The notes beneath the pieces were generated by a model. It was not told the DNA's origin, did not search any database, and saw only the letters and a list, made by a program, of their open reading frames with translations. Below are positions 1-5,878 of a stretch of DNA of 9,097 nt, piece after piece. The translations under genes were made by a program, and so were the position numbers. The DNA comes from Thermodesulfobacteriota bacterium (lineage in GTDB: Bacteria > Desulfobacterota > QYQD01): positions 1 to 9,097 of the forward strand of contig JASEGX010000100.1 of NCBI GenBank assembly GCA_030017815.1, read 5' to 3'. How positions within the stretch are numbered: the first letter of the stretch is position 1; each line of letters opens with the position of its first letter.

Positions 1-26
1 TCCATATCCAATCGGTCGAAATACAT
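1..26 (-). CDS. 5' end of an unidentified minus-strand gene, cut by the window edge
   Basis: An ATG on the minus strand at 26-24 opens a frame reading MYFDRLDM before the window ends. It is preceded by a good Shine-Dalgarno-like stretch AAGGTGAGG (40-32), five bases before the ATG. A perfect TATAAT hexamer lies further upstream on the same strand at 63-58, but its best partner, TTGGCA at 83-78, is only 14 bases away, so the promoter is doubtful. Eight codons are too few to recognise a family. The call rests on the ribosome-binding site alone; it could be chance. Confidence 0.4.
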
Positions 27-90
27 TGATGCCTCACCTTTTGAACGTTACCAAGTGATTATAAGAGCATCTAACCCTGCCAATTTCTAC

Positions 91-119
91 TTGACCAGCC
101 AATCCCTTTTTTCTACACT
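91..119 (+). promoter_or_regulatory. Possible sigma-70 promoter for the FmdB-family gene
   Basis: TTGACC at 91-96 and TACACT at 114-119 are separated by exactly 17 bases. They match the -35 and -10 consensus at 5/6 and 4/6 positions. Transcription would start near 126 and give a leader of about 200 bases that contains the REP-like palindrome at 202-254. Inferred from sequence only. Confidence 0.3.
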
Positions 120-201
120 GCTGGTATCCGGATTTCCAGGTGCGCGCTACGTAAGAGTGCGTTTCCATAACCTTACAATGACATTATTAGACCCTTTCCT
201 C

Positions 202-254
202 GTAGGAGCAGCATCTTGCTGCGACAGAACATCGCGGCTGAAAGCCGCTCTTAC
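202..254. repeat. REP-like palindromic repeat with two small hairpins
   Basis: The outer arms GTAGGAGCAGC (202-212) and GCCGCTCTTAC (244-254) are inverted copies with two differences. Inside are two short hairpins: GCAGC-atctt-GCTGC and GCGGCT-gaa-AGCCGC. The 'GTAGGAGCGGC...GCCGC' wording is a familiar style of intergenic repeat in proteobacteria. It sits in the presumed leader of the FmdB-family gene. Apart from this repeat and the possible promoter at 91-119, I see nothing in the rest of bases 27-327. The open frame running through 55-294 crosses the repeat and looks non-coding. Confidence 0.6.
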
Positions 255-327
255 AATAAGGACAGGAGGATCGATGGCGCCGGGGTGCCGGTAATGAAGG
301 AATAGGCATTGTCAGGGAGGAATTATC

Positions 328-816
328 ATGCCCATCTATGAATTTTACTGTGCTGATTGCAATACTATCTTCAACTTCTTTTCCAGCCGGGTAAATACGG
401 AAAAACGGCCTATGTGCCCGAAATGCGGCAGCGGCCCCCTGGATCGTCTCATGTCCAGGTTCGCCGTTCTAAAAGGCGCGAAGGGAGAGGATGACGTGGG
501 AATGCCGGACCTGGATGAATCGAAGCTGGAAGAGGCCATGTCTGTGCTGGAACGCGAGGCTGAAAATCTCAATGAAGATGATCCCAGGCAGGGTGCAAAG
601 CTCGTACGCAAACTGTGTGATATGACCGGTCTTGATCTTGGCTCCGGCATGGAGGAGGCGCTAAAACGGATGGAGGCCGGGGAGGACCCGGAGCAGATAG
701 AAGAGGAGATGGGAGATATTTGGGACGGAGAAGATTTTTTAAATATATCCTCAAAGGCCGCTCCGGCAGCAAAGAAACGACCTCCTGCCCATGACGAAAA
801 CCTTTATTATTTATAG
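328..816 (+). CDS. FmdB-family zinc-ribbon protein (long, acidic variant)
   Basis: A 162-aa protein opening MPIYEFYCADC, the hallmark of the FmdB/CxxC_CxxC_SSSS zinc-ribbon family. Four cysteines in two pairs (C8/C11 and C30/C33) would bind one zinc ion. The rest is not zinc ribbon. Residues 55-140 are strongly acidic and probably helical, with the run GMEEALKRMEAGEDPEQIEE, and the protein ends with DENLYYL, a tail of a kind seen in long family members. FmdB was named as a putative regulator of formamidase genes, but the function of most members is unknown and should not be assumed here. The start is well supported: GGGAGG at 315-320 lies seven bases before the ATG. The gene is monocistronic and converges with the response regulator, 19 bases from its stop. 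Confidence 0.85.
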   Translation: MPIYEFYCADCNTIFNFFSSRVNTEKRPMCPKCGSGPLDRLMSRFAVLKGAKGEDDVGMPDLDESKLEEAMSVLEREAENLNEDDPRQGAKLVRKLCDMTGLDLGSGMEEALKRMEAGEDPEQIEEEMGDIWDGEDFLNISSKAAPAAKKRPPAHDENLYYL

Positions 817-835
817 AGAGAAATGGACCTCCCTG

Positions 836-1225
836 CTATTCATATTTTCCGGTAGGTGTAGATGGAGGGCGTCCATCAAGGATATCTTGTGAGATCTTTT
901 GTAACTCTGAAATATTAAATGGTTTTTTTATACAGGCCAGGGCCCCGCTTTTCAGGAGTTCGCATTCAGGTCCATCGCTGGTAACTACAAGAACAGGGGT
1001 AGAAGGATTTAGCATTTTTATTCTTTGTATCAATTCAAGGCCGTCCATCTTTGGCATCATGTAATCCGTAATGATTAAATCATAAGTTTTCATGGTAATC
1101 TGTTTGATTGCCTCTGCTCCGTTTTCTGCAGTCTCTATTTCGTAACCAAAAAACTTAAAAGCCTGAAACAGTAATGCTCTTATCATTTCTTCATCATCTA
1201 CGATAAGGATCCTTTTTTTCTCCAT
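836..1225 (-). CDS. Single-domain response regulator (CheY-like receiver)
   Basis: A receiver domain with no output domain, 128 aa from the chosen start. Counting from that start, the acidic pocket is D10-D11 (ILIVDDEE), the phospho-acceptor is D54 in TDYMMPKMDG, the switch threonine is T82 (VVTS), and the conserved lysine is K101 in KKPF. All catalytic residues are intact. It should accept phosphate from a histidine kinase and act by protein-protein contact, but no kinase lies nearby to name the pathway. The frame stays open upstream to 1318. That extension (rich in R, W and C) does not resemble a receiver N-terminus, so I start at the ATG at 1225; an ATG at 1240, five codons upstream, is the alternative. 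Neither has a strong ribosome-binding site. The gene is AT-richer than its neighbour and ends tail to tail with the FmdB-family gene. Confidence 0.85.
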   Translation of the reverse strand: MEKKRILIVDDEEMIRALLFQAFKFFGYEIETAENGAEAIKQITMKTYDLIITDYMMPKMDGLELIQRIKMLNPSTPVLVVTSDGPECELLKSGALACIKKPFNISELQKISQDILDGRPPSTPTGKYE

Positions 1226-1472
1226 TTGTTCACGCCCCATTGTTAAGCAATTTTCAACTCTAATCAGGTGGATTCTAACGGCTCTTGCCCAGCAGATCCT
1301 CTCCCCTATAGAAGACAAAGTTGGAGAAATAAGGGATTAAAAATAGAAGCAAATATCAATTAATACAACTAAAAGGAGAATAAAATCAATCAAAAAATAC
1401 AACTGTAGGGCGATAGACTTTTCCCTTTTTCTTTACGATAGTTAAAAAACGTCAGTGAAGAGAGAATCGCCC

Positions 1473-1651
1473 CTAGTGTAGTGCGTCATAAGTCCCTTTA
1501 CTTTGATCGTCATTCCGGGCTTGACCCGGAATCCAGTCTTTTTGCCTTTCTGGATTCCTGCCCGCCAGGGTCGGACGTGGACGGCTTTCGCAGGAATGAC
1601 GGTTTTTGATGCCACAATATATGTAAAGAAACGTTGGACGCACTACACTAG
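1473..1651. mobile_element. MITE-like element with terminal inverted repeats, nested with a REP palindrome
   Basis: Perfect 15-bp terminal inverted repeats CTAGTGTAGTGCGTC (1473-1487) and GACGCACTACACTAG (1637-1651) bound a 179-bp non-coding segment. Similarity continues inward: CTTTAC (1496-1501) and GTAAAG (1623-1628) lie at equal distance from the two ends, giving an imperfect repeat of 29 bp with 23 matches. Both ends read CTAG, which fits a TA target duplication of the IS630/Tc1 type, though this is inference. No transposase frame is present, so it would be a non-autonomous element mobilised in trans. Its middle is occupied by a separate REP-type palindrome. The remaining spacer (1226-1472 and 1652-1695) is AT-rich, and I see no gene in it. 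Confidence 0.65.
1509..1600. repeat. REP-type palindrome (GTCATTCCGGG...GGAATGAC) inside the MITE
   Basis: The segment begins GTCATTCC and ends GGAATGAC. Its left half is a tight hairpin, TTCCGGG-cttga-CCCGGAA. Its centre is ATCCAG...CTGGAT, and its right half is CCTGC...GCAGG around an extra 23-base GC-rich stretch (1562-1584). The wording matches the widespread 'GTCATTCC...GGAATCCAG' intergenic repeats. A truncated relative occurs near 7592. Confidence 0.65.
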
Positions 1652-1695
1652 CTATAAATTCCAATTTTAAAAAATTAAAACGGGTTATGTAAAAA

Positions 1696-2097
1696 TTGAC
1701 GGGAATCGACCGAAAAATTGGCGTGCGAATTAAAGAAATAAGGAAGAGCCGGGGGCTGTCTCAGATTGAATTGGCCGAAAGGGTCGGCATATCTTTTCAG
1801 CAAATTCAAAAATATGAAAAAGGGGTTGCAAATATAACAGTCTCTCGCCTTCAGCAGCTTTCTGAAGCCTTAGGTATTCACATTACCAGCTTCTTTGAAG
1901 AAGGAAATTTTGTTCCTAAGGTTTCAGGCCCTACTTTAGAATATACTCCGGGAGAGCCCCCCCTCGAATGTTTCCAGCTCCTAAATAAGGAAGAGGTTAT
2001 TATCTTGAAATTCTTTCGCAAAATTAGGAACAAAAAATTAAGAGAGGGCCTCTTGAAGCAAATACGGGGGATTATCGAATTGGAAAAAAAGAAATAG
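1696..2097 (+). CDS. XRE-family helix-turn-helix transcriptional regulator
   Basis: A 133-aa protein with a Cro/C1-type helix-turn-helix at about residues 12-66: RIKEIRKSRGLSQIELAERV, then GISFQQIQKYEKG and ...RLQQLSEALGI. The remainder, from about residue 70, is a short linker and a basic helical tail (KKLREGLLKQIRGIIELEKKK at the extreme end). There is no recognisable enzymatic or ligand-binding domain. It probably binds DNA as a dimer; the target is unknown. The frame is closed by a TAA at 1690-1692, so the first usable start is TTG at 1696; GTG at 1723 would clip the domain. No clear ribosome-binding site is visible, which may mean weak translation. It is followed in the same direction by radC after 61 bases, so the two may be cotranscribed. 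The MITE-like element ends 44 bases upstream and may have replaced part of the native promoter region. Confidence 0.8.
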   Translation: MTGIDRKIGVRIKEIRKSRGLSQIELAERVGISFQQIQKYEKGVANITVSRLQQLSEALGIHITSFFEEGNFVPKVSGPTLEYTPGEPPLECFQLLNKEEVIILKFFRKIRNKKLREGLLKQIRGIIELEKKK

Positions 2098-2158
2098 GAA
2101 CATACCTTCCGCTAAAACAGTAACGGGGTTAAAAGAAATACAATAACCTGAAGTAATT

Positions 2159-2818
2159 ATGAAAGATATTAAAGACATCCCAAATTTTAACAGACCTCGT
2201 GAAAAACTGGCAGCCCAAGGGCCGGAGGCGCTATCGGATATTGAGCTTCTCGCCATACTTCTTGGAAGTGGGGTAAAGGGCAAAAACGTCTTTCAAGTAG
2301 CTCAGGGTATTCTACGAAAGCTTGATAAAGATAAGGGAAAAGTAGATCTAAAAAGTCTTATATCGATTGAAGGCGTTGGTCTTGCCAAGGCCTGCCAGAT
2401 TGTGGCTGCCTTTGAATTTGCAAGACGGAGGTTCTTCAAGAATTTATTAGTGGTTCAAAGGGCGAAAGATGTTTTACCCCTTATTTTACATATTGCGGAC
2501 AAAAAACAGGAACATTTCCTGTGTATATCTCTGAATGGCGCCAATGAGGTTATCGGAAACAGGGTGGTTACTGTTGGCCTTCTTAATTCAAGTCAGGTTC
2601 ATCCCCGGGAGGTATTTGCCGACGTCATCTCCGACCGGGCCGCATCAGTTATCCTTGCCCACAACCACCCGTCAGGTGTACTGAAACCAAGCCCTGATGA
2701 TATAGCCATAACGGAACAGATGGTTGAGGCAGGTAAAATCCTCGGAATATCTGTGTTAGATCATATAATCATCACAAAAAAAGGATACCTGTCTTTCAAA
2801 GAAAAAGGGCTGATGTGA
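2159..2818 (+). CDS. radC: RadC family JAB/MPN-domain protein
   Basis: 219 aa, the usual full length of chromosomal RadC. The N-terminal part (1-30, FNRPREKL...LSDIELLAILLGSG) is the RadC UPF0758 signature. A helix-hairpin-helix lies at about 67-90 (SIEGVGLAKACQIVAAFEFA). The C-terminal JAB metalloprotease-like domain (about 100-219) has an intact JAMM motif: E151, then H168-N-H170-PSG, then D181, in the expected HxHx10D spacing. The family was named for an E. coli radiation-sensitivity mutation later traced to recG, so 'DNA repair protein' is traditional rather than proven; the biochemical function is uncertain. The ATG start has only a weak ribosome-binding site. A GC hairpin follows the stop directly. 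Confidence 0.93.
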   Translation: MKDIKDIPNFNRPREKLAAQGPEALSDIELLAILLGSGVKGKNVFQVAQGILRKLDKDKGKVDLKSLISIEGVGLAKACQIVAAFEFARRRFFKNLLVVQRAKDVLPLILHIADKKQEHFLCISLNGANEVIGNRVVTVGLLNSSQVHPREVFADVISDRAASVILAHNHPSGVLKPSPDDIAITEQMVEAGKILGISVLDHIIITKKGYLSFKEKGLM

Positions 2819-2831
2819 CCCCCTTTGGGGG
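2819..2831 (+). terminator. Short GC hairpin after radC
   Basis: CCCCC-ttt-GGGGG begins one base after the radC stop codon and is followed by ATTTACAC. The stem is strong but short and the T-tract is poor, so termination may be partial. Confidence 0.4.
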
Positions 2832-2863
2832 ATTTACACACCTGGCGTCAAGAATAAGGACTG

Positions 2864-2983
2864 TCAGGTGATGTATTTTTCATCTTTTCGTAAGAATTCT
2901 CCGTAATGTTTTTTAAGACACTCGGGACACAAGCTATGGGAGAATTCCGCTTCAGAATGATCCTTTATGTACTGTTTAATTCA
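2864..2983 (-). pseudogene. Remnant of a signalling-protein C-terminal tail
   Basis: Read on the minus strand, a 38-codon stretch ends in TGA at 2866-2864. It contains IKDHSEAEFSHSLCPECLKK and then HYGEF. The HSxAxFSHxxCPEC pattern is the well-known tail of many PAS-domain histidine kinases and response regulators in Desulfobacterota. Upstream the frame meets a TGA at 2983-2981, exactly where the family often has tryptophan (TGG). Before it are KKDTNI, faintly like the family's CKKIRDD segment, and then a further stop. No kinase or receiver domain precedes it, so this is a decayed fragment rather than a gene. The rest of the 2832-3136 gap has no convincing gene; the plus-strand frame at 2906-3124 overlaps the remnant and looks like an antisense shadow. 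Confidence 0.55.
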
Positions 2984-3136
2984 TATATTAGTATCTTTTT
3001 TGTCAATAGGCTGTTAGCCATTACGGGTTTCCTGAATGAAGATGCTGCTTGTAATCTCCTCTGTGCCTGCGGCGGAACAAAGCAGGCGTTTTTCAAAACC
3101 CTCTTATTAATTAATTCGGCTTAATTCAATAGAAAC

Positions 3137-3709
3137 TTAACTTATGATAATGTCATCCAGGTGCCGCTTTGGCACATGGTGTACGCCTTCGGCATCCCGC
3201 CAGTATTTGATGTCTCCAGCAGGCCCGACTGTCTCGATTGCTACCTTTTCCCTGGGCTTACCCAGGGCCACAACAAGGAGTATTTCGTAGCGTGATGGTA
3301 TTCCGAGGGCCTTGCGGAGTTCCTCCCGCTGTACTGACCCGATAATGCAGCCGCCCAAACCCTTTTCTGCCGCACCCAGGAGGATGCTCTGGATGGCTAT
3401 CCCGGAGTCGTAGCCGACAAAGGACTGGTTGATCTCTTTATCCCCCAGTACCATGATATAGGCCGATGGCCTTTCTCCTTCAGCCGGGCCAGGCCAGTCT
3501 TTGAGGTAAGCAGCCCAGGCCAGGTGCGCGAATATCAAGGCGTTTTTTTGAGGGTCGCAGGAAAGGATGTATTTCAGGGGTTGGAGGTTACCGGCGGATG
3601 CCGAGAGTCTGGCCAGGTCAACGAGTTCCCTTAGCGTCTCGTGCCCAATCGTCACTTCCTGATAAAAGCGCCGATAGCTCCTGTTCTTTAGTATCAAATC
3701 TCTTATCAT
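3137..3709 (-). CDS. Nitroreductase-family FMN-dependent oxidoreductase
   Basis: 190 aa, on the short side for the family. Visible hallmarks are the N-terminal phosphate-binding RSYRRF (10-15), LARLSASAGNLQPLKYI (32-48) at the flavin site, and the C-terminal flavin-site block GYDSGIAIQSILLGAAEKGL followed by GGCIIGSV (99-126). These enzymes bind FMN as homodimers and pass two-electron equivalents from NAD(P)H to quinones, nitro compounds or other acceptors; the substrate here cannot be told. The start is supported by AAGGA eight bases before the ATG. It is the last gene of the minus-strand arsenic/redox cluster, 19 bases after the CcdA-family gene, so it is probably cotranscribed and may handle electrons for the same pathway. 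It is an iodotyrosine-deiodinase/NfnB-like nitroreductase rather than a classical arsenate reductase. Confidence 0.88.
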   Translation of the reverse strand: MIRDLILKNRSYRRFYQEVTIGHETLRELVDLARLSASAGNLQPLKYILSCDPQKNALIFAHLAWAAYLKDWPGPAEGERPSAYIMVLGDKEINQSFVGYDSGIAIQSILLGAAEKGLGGCIIGSVQREELRKALGIPSRYEILLVVALGKPREKVAIETVGPAGDIKYWRDAEGVHHVPKRHLDDIIIS

Positions 3710-3728
3710 CTTATATCCTTTTCAATTT

Positions 3729-4424
3729 TCAACTACTGTAAATCAGGTAAACGCCGCCCAGAAAGACCATGGCGCCGCAAACCCTTTTCAATATGACAGC
3801 GCCACGGGATTTTTCGCTCCAGTTCATATACCGCTGGACCAATTCGGCGGAGGTTCCGGCTGCTACAATGACCGAACAGTGGCCGAGGCCGTACATGAAA
3901 AGCAGGAGAACCCCGTAGGAGATGTTTGTGGCGGCAATTTGAAAGGTGACGCCAATAATGGGTGCCATGTAAGCAAATGTGCAAGGGCCTACAGCCACAC
4001 CAAAGATCAAACCGAGTATCAAGGCCATCCACAATCCCTTTTGTTTCATGCCGATCTGCCCTGGTCCAGACCATGGAGCCGGGATTACGTCCATCAGGTA
4101 AAGGCCTACCAGGAAGAAGACCCCGGCAACCAGGTAGTTGCCATAAGGGCCAATATCCCCCAGCATGCGGCCGGCTGCCGCGGTTACTAGGCCAATGGTA
4201 GCAATGGTTATCAGAATCCCGCAGGCAAAAAGGAGGGATATGGAAAAGGCCCGTCCAGAGGACATACGCCCCTGACCGTCGATGAATCCAATAATCAGGG
4301 GTATAGAGGCCAGGTGGCAGGGACTGAGAAGGATGCTAAGTATTCCCCAGACAAATGATGCTCCCAGAGCCATACCGGAGCTGTTTTCTACGGTTCTGGT
4401 CAGTATGCCAAAAAGTTGATCCAT
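3729..4424 (-). CDS. CcdA/DsbD-type membrane thiol electron transporter
   Basis: 231 aa with six predicted membrane segments (about 20-48, 60-83, 96-113, 131-160, 168-190, 212-229), the CcdA size and topology. The two redox cysteines are in the expected places: C36 in LSPCHLASIPL (first helix) and C148 in VGPCTFAYMAP (fourth helix). A further cysteine, C183, lies in helix five. CcdA proteins move reducing equivalents from cytoplasmic thioredoxin to extracytoplasmic thiol proteins, for cytochrome c maturation or other thiol systems. Its ATG lies two bases after the stop of the exported thioredoxin gene. This strongly suggests that that thioredoxin is its outside partner and that the cytoplasmic CxxC proteins of the cluster are inside donors. 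No cytochrome-maturation genes are nearby. Confidence 0.88.
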   Translation of the reverse strand: MDQLFGILTRTVENSSGMALGASFVWGILSILLSPCHLASIPLIIGFIDGQGRMSSGRAFSISLLFACGILITIATIGLVTAAAGRMLGDIGPYGNYLVAGVFFLVGLYLMDVIPAPWSGPGQIGMKQKGLWMALILGLIFGVAVGPCTFAYMAPIIGVTFQIAATNISYGVLLLFMYGLGHCSVIVAAGTSAELVQRYMNWSEKSRGAVILKRVCGAMVFLGGVYLIYSS

Positions 4425-4426
4425 GG

Positions 4427-4798
4427 CTATTTGATGAATCTGAGTTCCTTAAGTTTGGCTACCAGATCGTCTTTCGGATAAAATCCCAGATGTCGATAAA
4501 CCTCCTGGCCATTGGCATCCACAAAGACCTGTGTAGGGATAACCATGATACGGTAGCGCCGGGTTAACTCTGGTTTACCGTCAATTTCCACCACCTGTAC
4601 CCTAAGCTGGCCTTCGTACTCCCTGGCCAGGGACTCCAGGATAGGCTTCATTTGTCTGCAGGGGATACATATTCCCCTTCCGAACTCCATGAGGACTGGT
4701 AGCTTTGGCTTCATCGCCGGTTCAGCCCGAAGAGGAGTAATGGAGAGGAGGCTTACAAAAATCGCTGATATCAATGCAAGCAGGACCTTATCTTTCAT
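4427..4798 (-). CDS. Exported thioredoxin-like protein (CIPC active site)
   Basis: 123 aa. Residues 1-25 form a signal peptide or membrane anchor: a basic start, a hydrophobic core LLALISAIFVSLLSI, then a possible cleavage site after LRA. The thioredoxin fold follows, with active site C44-I-P-C47 (FGRGICIPCRQMKPIL) and the cis-proline P88 in VIPTQVF. The disulfide pair is complete, so it should act as a thiol oxidoreductase outside the cytoplasmic membrane. The start is supported by AAGGA eight bases before the ATG, inside the 3' end of the preceding gene, which it overlaps by 11 bases. Two bases separate it from the CcdA-family gene, its likely electron donor. Its target is unknown. It lacks the long insert and haem-chaperone context of CcmG/ResA-type proteins. 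Confidence 0.87.
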   Translation of the reverse strand: MKDKVLLALISAIFVSLLSITPLRAEPAMKPKLPVLMEFGRGICIPCRQMKPILESLAREYEGQLRVQVVEIDGKPELTRRYRIMVIPTQVFVDANGQEVYRHLGFYPKDDLVAKLKELRFIK

Positions 4799-5291
4799 AT
4801 GTCTTTTCCTTTATCCAGTCTTTTATCTGGGTTTTGGACGGCAGACGGCCATAGGACTTGATCTTGCCGTTTATTACCAGGGCCGGGGTGGCTACCATCC
4901 CATAGCTGGCGATTTCTCGCACGTCACGGATATGCTCTACCTCCGCTCCTATATTCTCTTCTGTGAGAATAGACATGACCATCTGCTCCAGTTGGTCGCA
5001 GCTCGGGCACCCTGGCCCCAGGATGGCGATGTTTAAAATAGATGTTTTTTCTTCAGGCACCGGTTCTCCCACAAATTTCTTGAATTCACGCAGAAAAGCC
5101 GCTTTATATTCTGCCTCTACCGAAGAAGGTATGTAATTTCTGGCTCTTAGCTTCACGAGCATCAGGTTAGCAATTTCTTCATCTTTCCGGCCCTTCCAGG
5201 TGGACAATTCCTCCAGCACCGTTTTAAGACTTATAATTCCTACCCGGATGCCCCTTACCACTATGTAAGAGAGTTCTTCTTCCGACATCAT
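4788..5291 (-). CDS. Two-part thioredoxin-fold protein (novel N-terminal domain + CxxC redoxin)
   Basis: The C-terminal 80 residues are a small redox-active disulfide protein of the Thioredoxin_3 / TM0996 type: LNIAILGPGCPSCDQL with a CPSC active site, then ATPALVING with the cis-proline. In front lies a segment of about 75 residues (RGIRVGIISLKTVLEELS, then ...RARNYIPSSVEAEYKAAFLREFKK) that is mixed basic/acidic, likely helical, with no signal peptide. I cannot assign it to a family. The frame can start at TTG 5306, ATG 5291 or ATG 5288; I chose 5291 (167 aa) as the first ATG, with a weak GAAAG upstream. The protein is cytoplasmic by appearance. It overlaps the exported thioredoxin gene by 11 bases, so it is a candidate inside partner for the CcdA-family carrier. 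Confidence 0.82.
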   Translation of the reverse strand: MMSEEELSYIVVRGIRVGIISLKTVLEELSTWKGRKDEEIANLMLVKLRARNYIPSSVEAEYKAAFLREFKKFVGEPVPEEKTSILNIAILGPGCPSCDQLEQMVMSILTEENIGAEVEHIRDVREIASYGMVATPALVINGKIKSYGRLPSKTQIKDWIKEKTYER

Positions 5292-5313
5292 GATGTATAC
5301 TTTCAAGAAACAT

Positions 5314-5340
5314 AGCCCTGCCCCGGCTCATAGCAGGGCT
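5314..5340 (-). terminator. Hairpin between the exported beta-protein gene and the two-part redoxin gene
   Basis: AGCCCTGC (5314-5321) pairs with GCAGGGCT (5333-5340), an 8-bp stem with an 11-base loop. On the minus-strand transcript it is followed by ATGTTTCTT, a poor T-tract. It could be a weak terminator or attenuator, or a processing hairpin that sets different expression of the upstream acr3 part and the downstream redox part. Confidence 0.4.
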
Positions 5341-5353
5341 GTATTGATTTAAG

Positions 5354-5809
5354 CTACCGCTTCCAACCTGACCATACAGGAATTCCATTATCATCTCTGA
5401 GTTTCAGAACAGCGTCGCCTTTCTTTACCTCTGCGGCAATAATGGCCGGGTTGCCCATCATGGTTACCCTTGAACCTTTAACCTGGACCTCATCGCCTTT
5501 TTCAATCTTTGTGTCGAGCCTTTCAAGATACCATTCCGGTCCGAGGTGCACAGATATGGTCTCTTTATCGGTTTTTACCAGGAGATGAATGCCGTAATGC
5601 ATTCCCCTCATCGGTGTAGTTTTATCAACGGCCTCAACGGTGCCTGAAATAGTTTCAACTGTGGCCGGGTCATACATCCTCTGATACTGTGTTCCCATAC
5701 CCCATCCTCCGCTTCCACGCCAGCCCTTCCAGGGTTGGGCCAAAGCTAGGGAGACAACTAAAAGCACCGAGAGTGTTACCAATAGACCTATGATACTTTT
5801 TGTTCTCAT
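5354..5809 (-). CDS. Exported small beta-rich (OB-fold-like) protein of unknown function
   Basis: 151 aa. Residues 1-24 are a clear signal peptide (MRTKSI, then a hydrophobic stretch ending SLALA|Q). Residues 25-45 are rich in Gly, Trp and Gln. The mature domain (about 50-145) alternates short beta-like stretches: VETISGTVEAVDKT, GIHLLVKTDKETISVHLGPEWYLE, KGDEVQVKGSRVT and PAIIAAEVKKGD, closing with LRDDNGIPVWSGW. This pattern suggests an OB-fold; similar proteins are sometimes labelled 'DNA-binding' or magnetosome-related, labels I would not rely on. There is no cysteine in the mature part, so it is not a redoxin; His and Met residues (MRGMHYGIH) could bind metal. The start is firm: AGGAGGT (5820-5814) lies four bases before the ATG. 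It is 69 bases downstream of acr3 in the same direction. Confidence 0.78.
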   Translation of the reverse strand: MRTKSIIGLLVTLSVLLVVSLALAQPWKGWRGSGGWGMGTQYQRMYDPATVETISGTVEAVDKTTPMRGMHYGIHLLVKTDKETISVHLGPEWYLERLDTKIEKGDEVQVKGSRVTMMGNPAIIAAEVKKGDAVLKLRDDNGIPVWSGWKR

Positions 5810-5878
5810 AAATACCTCCTTGAGCCGGATTTTATGCTGATTTTAAAGTAGTGAACCCTTTTTTGCCTCATTTATTTT

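Noticed and set aside
55..294. 79-codon plus-strand open frame upstream of the FmdB-family gene
   Set aside because: It runs across the REP-like palindrome, has no ribosome-binding site and has no recognisable domain; best read as non-coding leader.
1509..1600. CRISPR-like or tandem array among the palindromes
   Set aside because: The repeats are single copies of different families with no regular spacers and no cas genes.
1635..1658. Promoter formed at the right MITE end (TTGGAC with TATAAA) for the XRE gene
   Set aside because: The spacer is 12 bases, too short for a normal sigma-70 promoter.
1473..1664. 63-codon minus-strand open frame over the MITE
   Set aside because: It is made entirely of the terminal repeat and REP palindrome; repeat-derived, not a gene.
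2906..3124. 72-codon plus-strand open frame after radC, hydrophobic and cysteine-containing
   Set aside because: Its first third is antisense to the recognisable signalling-tail remnant and it has no ribosome-binding site.
3137..3709. Nitroreductase as the missing arsenate reductase
   Set aside because: It has the FMN nitroreductase motifs and none of the ArsC cysteine motifs; a direct arsenate role cannot be supported from sequence.
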